NCBI GenBank assembly: GCA_947650285.1
Contig: CANTFL010000183.1
Span: 302,065 to 366,064, forward strand
From: Hyaloperonospora brassicae
Lineage: Eukaryota > Oomycota > Peronosporomycetes > Peronosporales > Peronosporaceae
Reading direction: 5' to 3'
DNA length: 64,000 bases
The position numbers were made by a program, and so were the translations under genes. Shown here piece after piece: positions 62,228 to 64,000 of the stretch (position 1 is its first letter; each line of letters opens with the position of its first letter). The notes beneath the pieces were generated by a model. The model searched no databases and had not been told where the DNA came from. It saw only the letters and a program-made list of their open reading frames with translations.

Positions 62228-62549
62228 GACGACGAATCGAAGAGTGATGGTCGTGCTGACCAGACACCGGCAGGGCACTGTGTCTGTGGGCCACAACCGC
62301 ACAGTCGGGCGAGAGACAAGAGACAGGCGCATTTCTAACGGAGCGGAAGGATGTGTAGAAATAGAAACGGAGAGACTTAGCGGACAGGACGGTTAGAGTC
62401 CTTTGATCCGTATATCGAGTACAGCACCCCATTCCCATTTCCCTCCCTTACCTCATACACAATGCACCAAATACACGATACACACACGTGATGAAAAGAG
62501 TAGTTCCTTCTTAGCAGCAGCTACGAGCAAGCACCTTTAAATACAGTGC
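62228..62549. other. Spacer between SFT2 start and flippase 3' hairpin
   Basis: About 320 bp holding the SFT2 promoter/leader. Several short frames; no gene, and no clear promoter motif was identified. Confidence 0.4.
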
Positions 62550-62661
62550 GACACAAAAGGACACGATGTCTCAAGTCGACAGGCGTTCACGAGAGCGGAT
62601 CGATCTTGTCACACGTTGACGGTCGAGTCGCTCTCGTGAACGCCTGTCGAGCTTTTGTGTC
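62550..62661. repeat. Long near-perfect hairpin just 3' of the flippase gene
   Basis: Seen: a 22-bp perfect inverted repeat (arms 62576-62597 and 62629-62650, core AGGCGTTCACGAGAGCG) around a 31-nt loop. A second outer 10-bp pair (GACACAAAAG 62550-62559 with CTTTTGTGTC 62652-62661) extends it. It starts 33 bp past the flippase stop on the minus strand, so it would fold in that gene's 3' untranslated region or mark its end, before the SFT2 gene on the same strand. Confidence 0.85.
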
Positions 62662-62694
62662 CGTCGTTGTCGTTGTGTTGTTCGTCGTCGGCGT

Positions 62695-64000
62695 CTACGA
62701 AGGCACACGCGCGCGAGAATAGCGACGCCCATTGGCATCTCCCGTTGAGTTCCGCATCGCAATGGAAATGGCGTCCGAGCGGGGCAGCGAGTTGGACGCA
62801 ATGTACGACTCGGCGAGCGTCGTCTCTTCGTCGCAACTGAAAGCGTAGCCCGTCGTGCGGCGGCGTGGCGTCGGCCGGAGCATCGTCGATGGCGCCCGGT
62901 CCCATGTTGTCTCCTCGGACGTCGGCTCGCTGTACACGTTGGCTGTGTAGTATTCCGTCGCGCCCGACTTGACTGGCATACCTGATGTCCCGGTCGTGCT
63001 CGGCGGGTCCTTTGTTGGCTGTTGCTCGTGTGATGTCCTTGCAGAGCTTCGTGAACGGTGCTGCCTCTTGACAATGTCGGCGTCCGTGTGTCCAAAGTCA
63101 CTCAAGTAACTCGTCGTGTGCACGTCGTCCAGTGACATGGACAACGTCTGCTCCTCGACGTGGTTGATCGTAAGTCGGCGCTCAGACTTGTGGCGCGAAG
63201 AGCCTCCCATCGACTCCTGGAGGAGCTGAGCCAGGTCCGGATGGAACGTCCGCTGGAAGAGGTTGTACGAAATGTGGCGTCCGAGGGCGAGCGAGCAGCC
63301 CATGATCAGCACCAAGAGGTACCCCCAGGTCCTAGCAGTAGGGGCAAACGCGCCAAACTCGTCGTAACCGACCTTGAACGTTGCAATGTAGGGCGTCTGG
63401 GTACCGATGGACGCAAAAAGGAACCACGCCATGACGCTGCCAAACCACAACGAGAACGACAGCACGGTCCATCGATCGGCAATCATCCAGATCTTGATGT
63501 TCACGATCAAGACCGTCAGCGAGAACGCGACCATGCCGAATTCCACGCGAGATTCACTGCCCGCCGCCTTGTCCGATGCATTGAAGCCGAACGTCATCAC
63601 TACAAAGATGATCAGCGATTCATAGAAAGCAGCGGCAATCCAGCGGAAAAATGTATACATGTTGAAGTAAAACCGATCTGGGCCACGACGGTACAGGTCC
63701 GGGTAATCGATGCTGAATGGCGCTGGCAAGTCCTTGTCGAGCACACCCACGACAACAATCGGCAGGCCCGTGAAAGCGATATTGTACAGCTGGACACCGA
63801 TCTCCCAGTACAGCTTGGAGCCGGAAGCACCCGAGAGGTAGCCATACCAGTACTGCACCATAACAAGTGTAATGTTCTTGTAGAACATGTACAGCACCAG
63901 CTTGGAAATGCGGATGTAATTCCAGCGGCCGTGCACCAGTAACAGGCGCTCGAGAAACCGGAACTGGGCGATGGCGTAGTCACTCGAGTTTACCGCCTGC
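62695..64000 (-). CDS. P4-type phospholipid-transporting ATPase (flippase), C-terminal part; continues beyond the window
   Basis: Membrane pump that flips aminophospholipids to the cytosolic leaflet, usually in Golgi, endosomes or plasma membrane with a CDC50-type partner. Seen: 434 codons, open to the window edge (the frame is intact through 63999, so the true start lies outside). The fragment starts at AVNSSDYAIAQFRFLERLL, then LVHGRWNYIRISKL, the end of the P domain and entry to the membrane helices in P4-ATPases. Then come YKNITLVMVQYWYG, the helix block with FTGLPIVVVGVLDKD, and four more hydrophobic helices to about 230 residues in. A polar tail of about 190 residues ends in VPS. It contains GYAFS (62836-62850), the (G/A)(Y/F)AFS motif of the autoinhibitory tail in the Drs2/ATP8A group, which supports that subfamily. 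No intron in the visible part. Confidence 0.95.
   Translation of the reverse strand, partial: QAVNSSDYAIAQFRFLERLLLVHGRWNYIRISKLVLYMFYKNITLVMVQYWYGYLSGASGSKLYWEIGVQLYNIAFTGLPIVVVGVLDKDLPAPFSIDYPDLYRRGPDRFYFNMYTFFRWIAAAFYESLIIFVVMTFGFNASDKAAGSESRVEFGMVAFSLTVLIVNIKIWMIADRWTVLSFSLWFGSVMAWFLFASIGTQTPYIATFKVGYDEFGAFAPTARTWGYLLVLIMGCSLALGRHISYNLFQRTFHPDLAQLLQESMGGSSRHKSERRLTINHVEEQTLSMSLDDVHTTSYLSDFGHTDADIVKRQHRSRSSARTSHEQQPTKDPPSTTGTSGMPVKSGATEYYTANVYSEPTSEETTWDRAPSTMLRPTPRRRTTGYAFSCDEETTLAESYIASNSLPRSDAISIAMRNSTGDANGRRYSRARVPS

Overview
The window looks like nuclear DNA of a plant-pathogenic oomycete (Phytophthora or downy-mildew type). Four things point there. The 2248-residue 1,3-beta-glucan synthase carries a C-terminal sugar-porter-like MFS module. 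The large genes are intronless and GC-rich. A bZIP-like factor has a long non-zipper C-terminal half. The gene-poor spacer is AT-rich and full of decayed Ty3/gypsy, Ty1/copia and LINE pieces. The species cannot be fixed from sequence alone.

Layout. Positions 1-17,860 are a retroelement graveyard. They hold the end of a Ty3/gypsy pol with chromodomain (about 2-580), an unidentified broken ORF (about 720-1304), a decayed intron-bearing tRNA-Tyr (4298-4398), a 13-unit 15-bp tandem array that reads as pentapeptide repeats (11237-11431) and a copia integrase remnant (about 13.7-14.85 kb). Then comes the glucan synthase-transporter gene (17863-24609, minus). A second long gene-poor stretch (24.6-40.7 kb) holds one small broken ORF with a possible effector-like outline. 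Actin lies at 40820-41950 (plus). More spacer follows, with an RNase H remnant near 47.4-48.2 kb.

The right end is a gene island on the minus strand. It holds a MATE transporter (49209-50966), an unidentified 291-codon ORF (55920-56795), a bZIP-like transcription factor (57217-58578), a four-exon SFT2-type vesicle protein (61119-62227) and the C-terminal part of a Drs2/ATP8A-type P4 flippase running off the window (62695-64000). A 5'-truncated LINE with a perfect 16-bp target-site duplication sits between the MATE gene and the 291-codon ORF.

Taken together, the identified genes are housekeeping membrane, cell-wall and cytoskeleton functions: wall glucan synthesis, actin, efflux, Golgi/endosome traffic and lipid flipping. 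They are not an operon or an obvious pathway cluster. The most useful leads are: the glucan synthase-MFS fusion; a GYAFS autoinhibitory motif in the flippase tail; long hairpins about 30 bp past two stop codons; an apparent frameshift at the start of the SFT2 gene; the LINE with its intact target-site duplication; and the decayed pentapeptide-repeat array.
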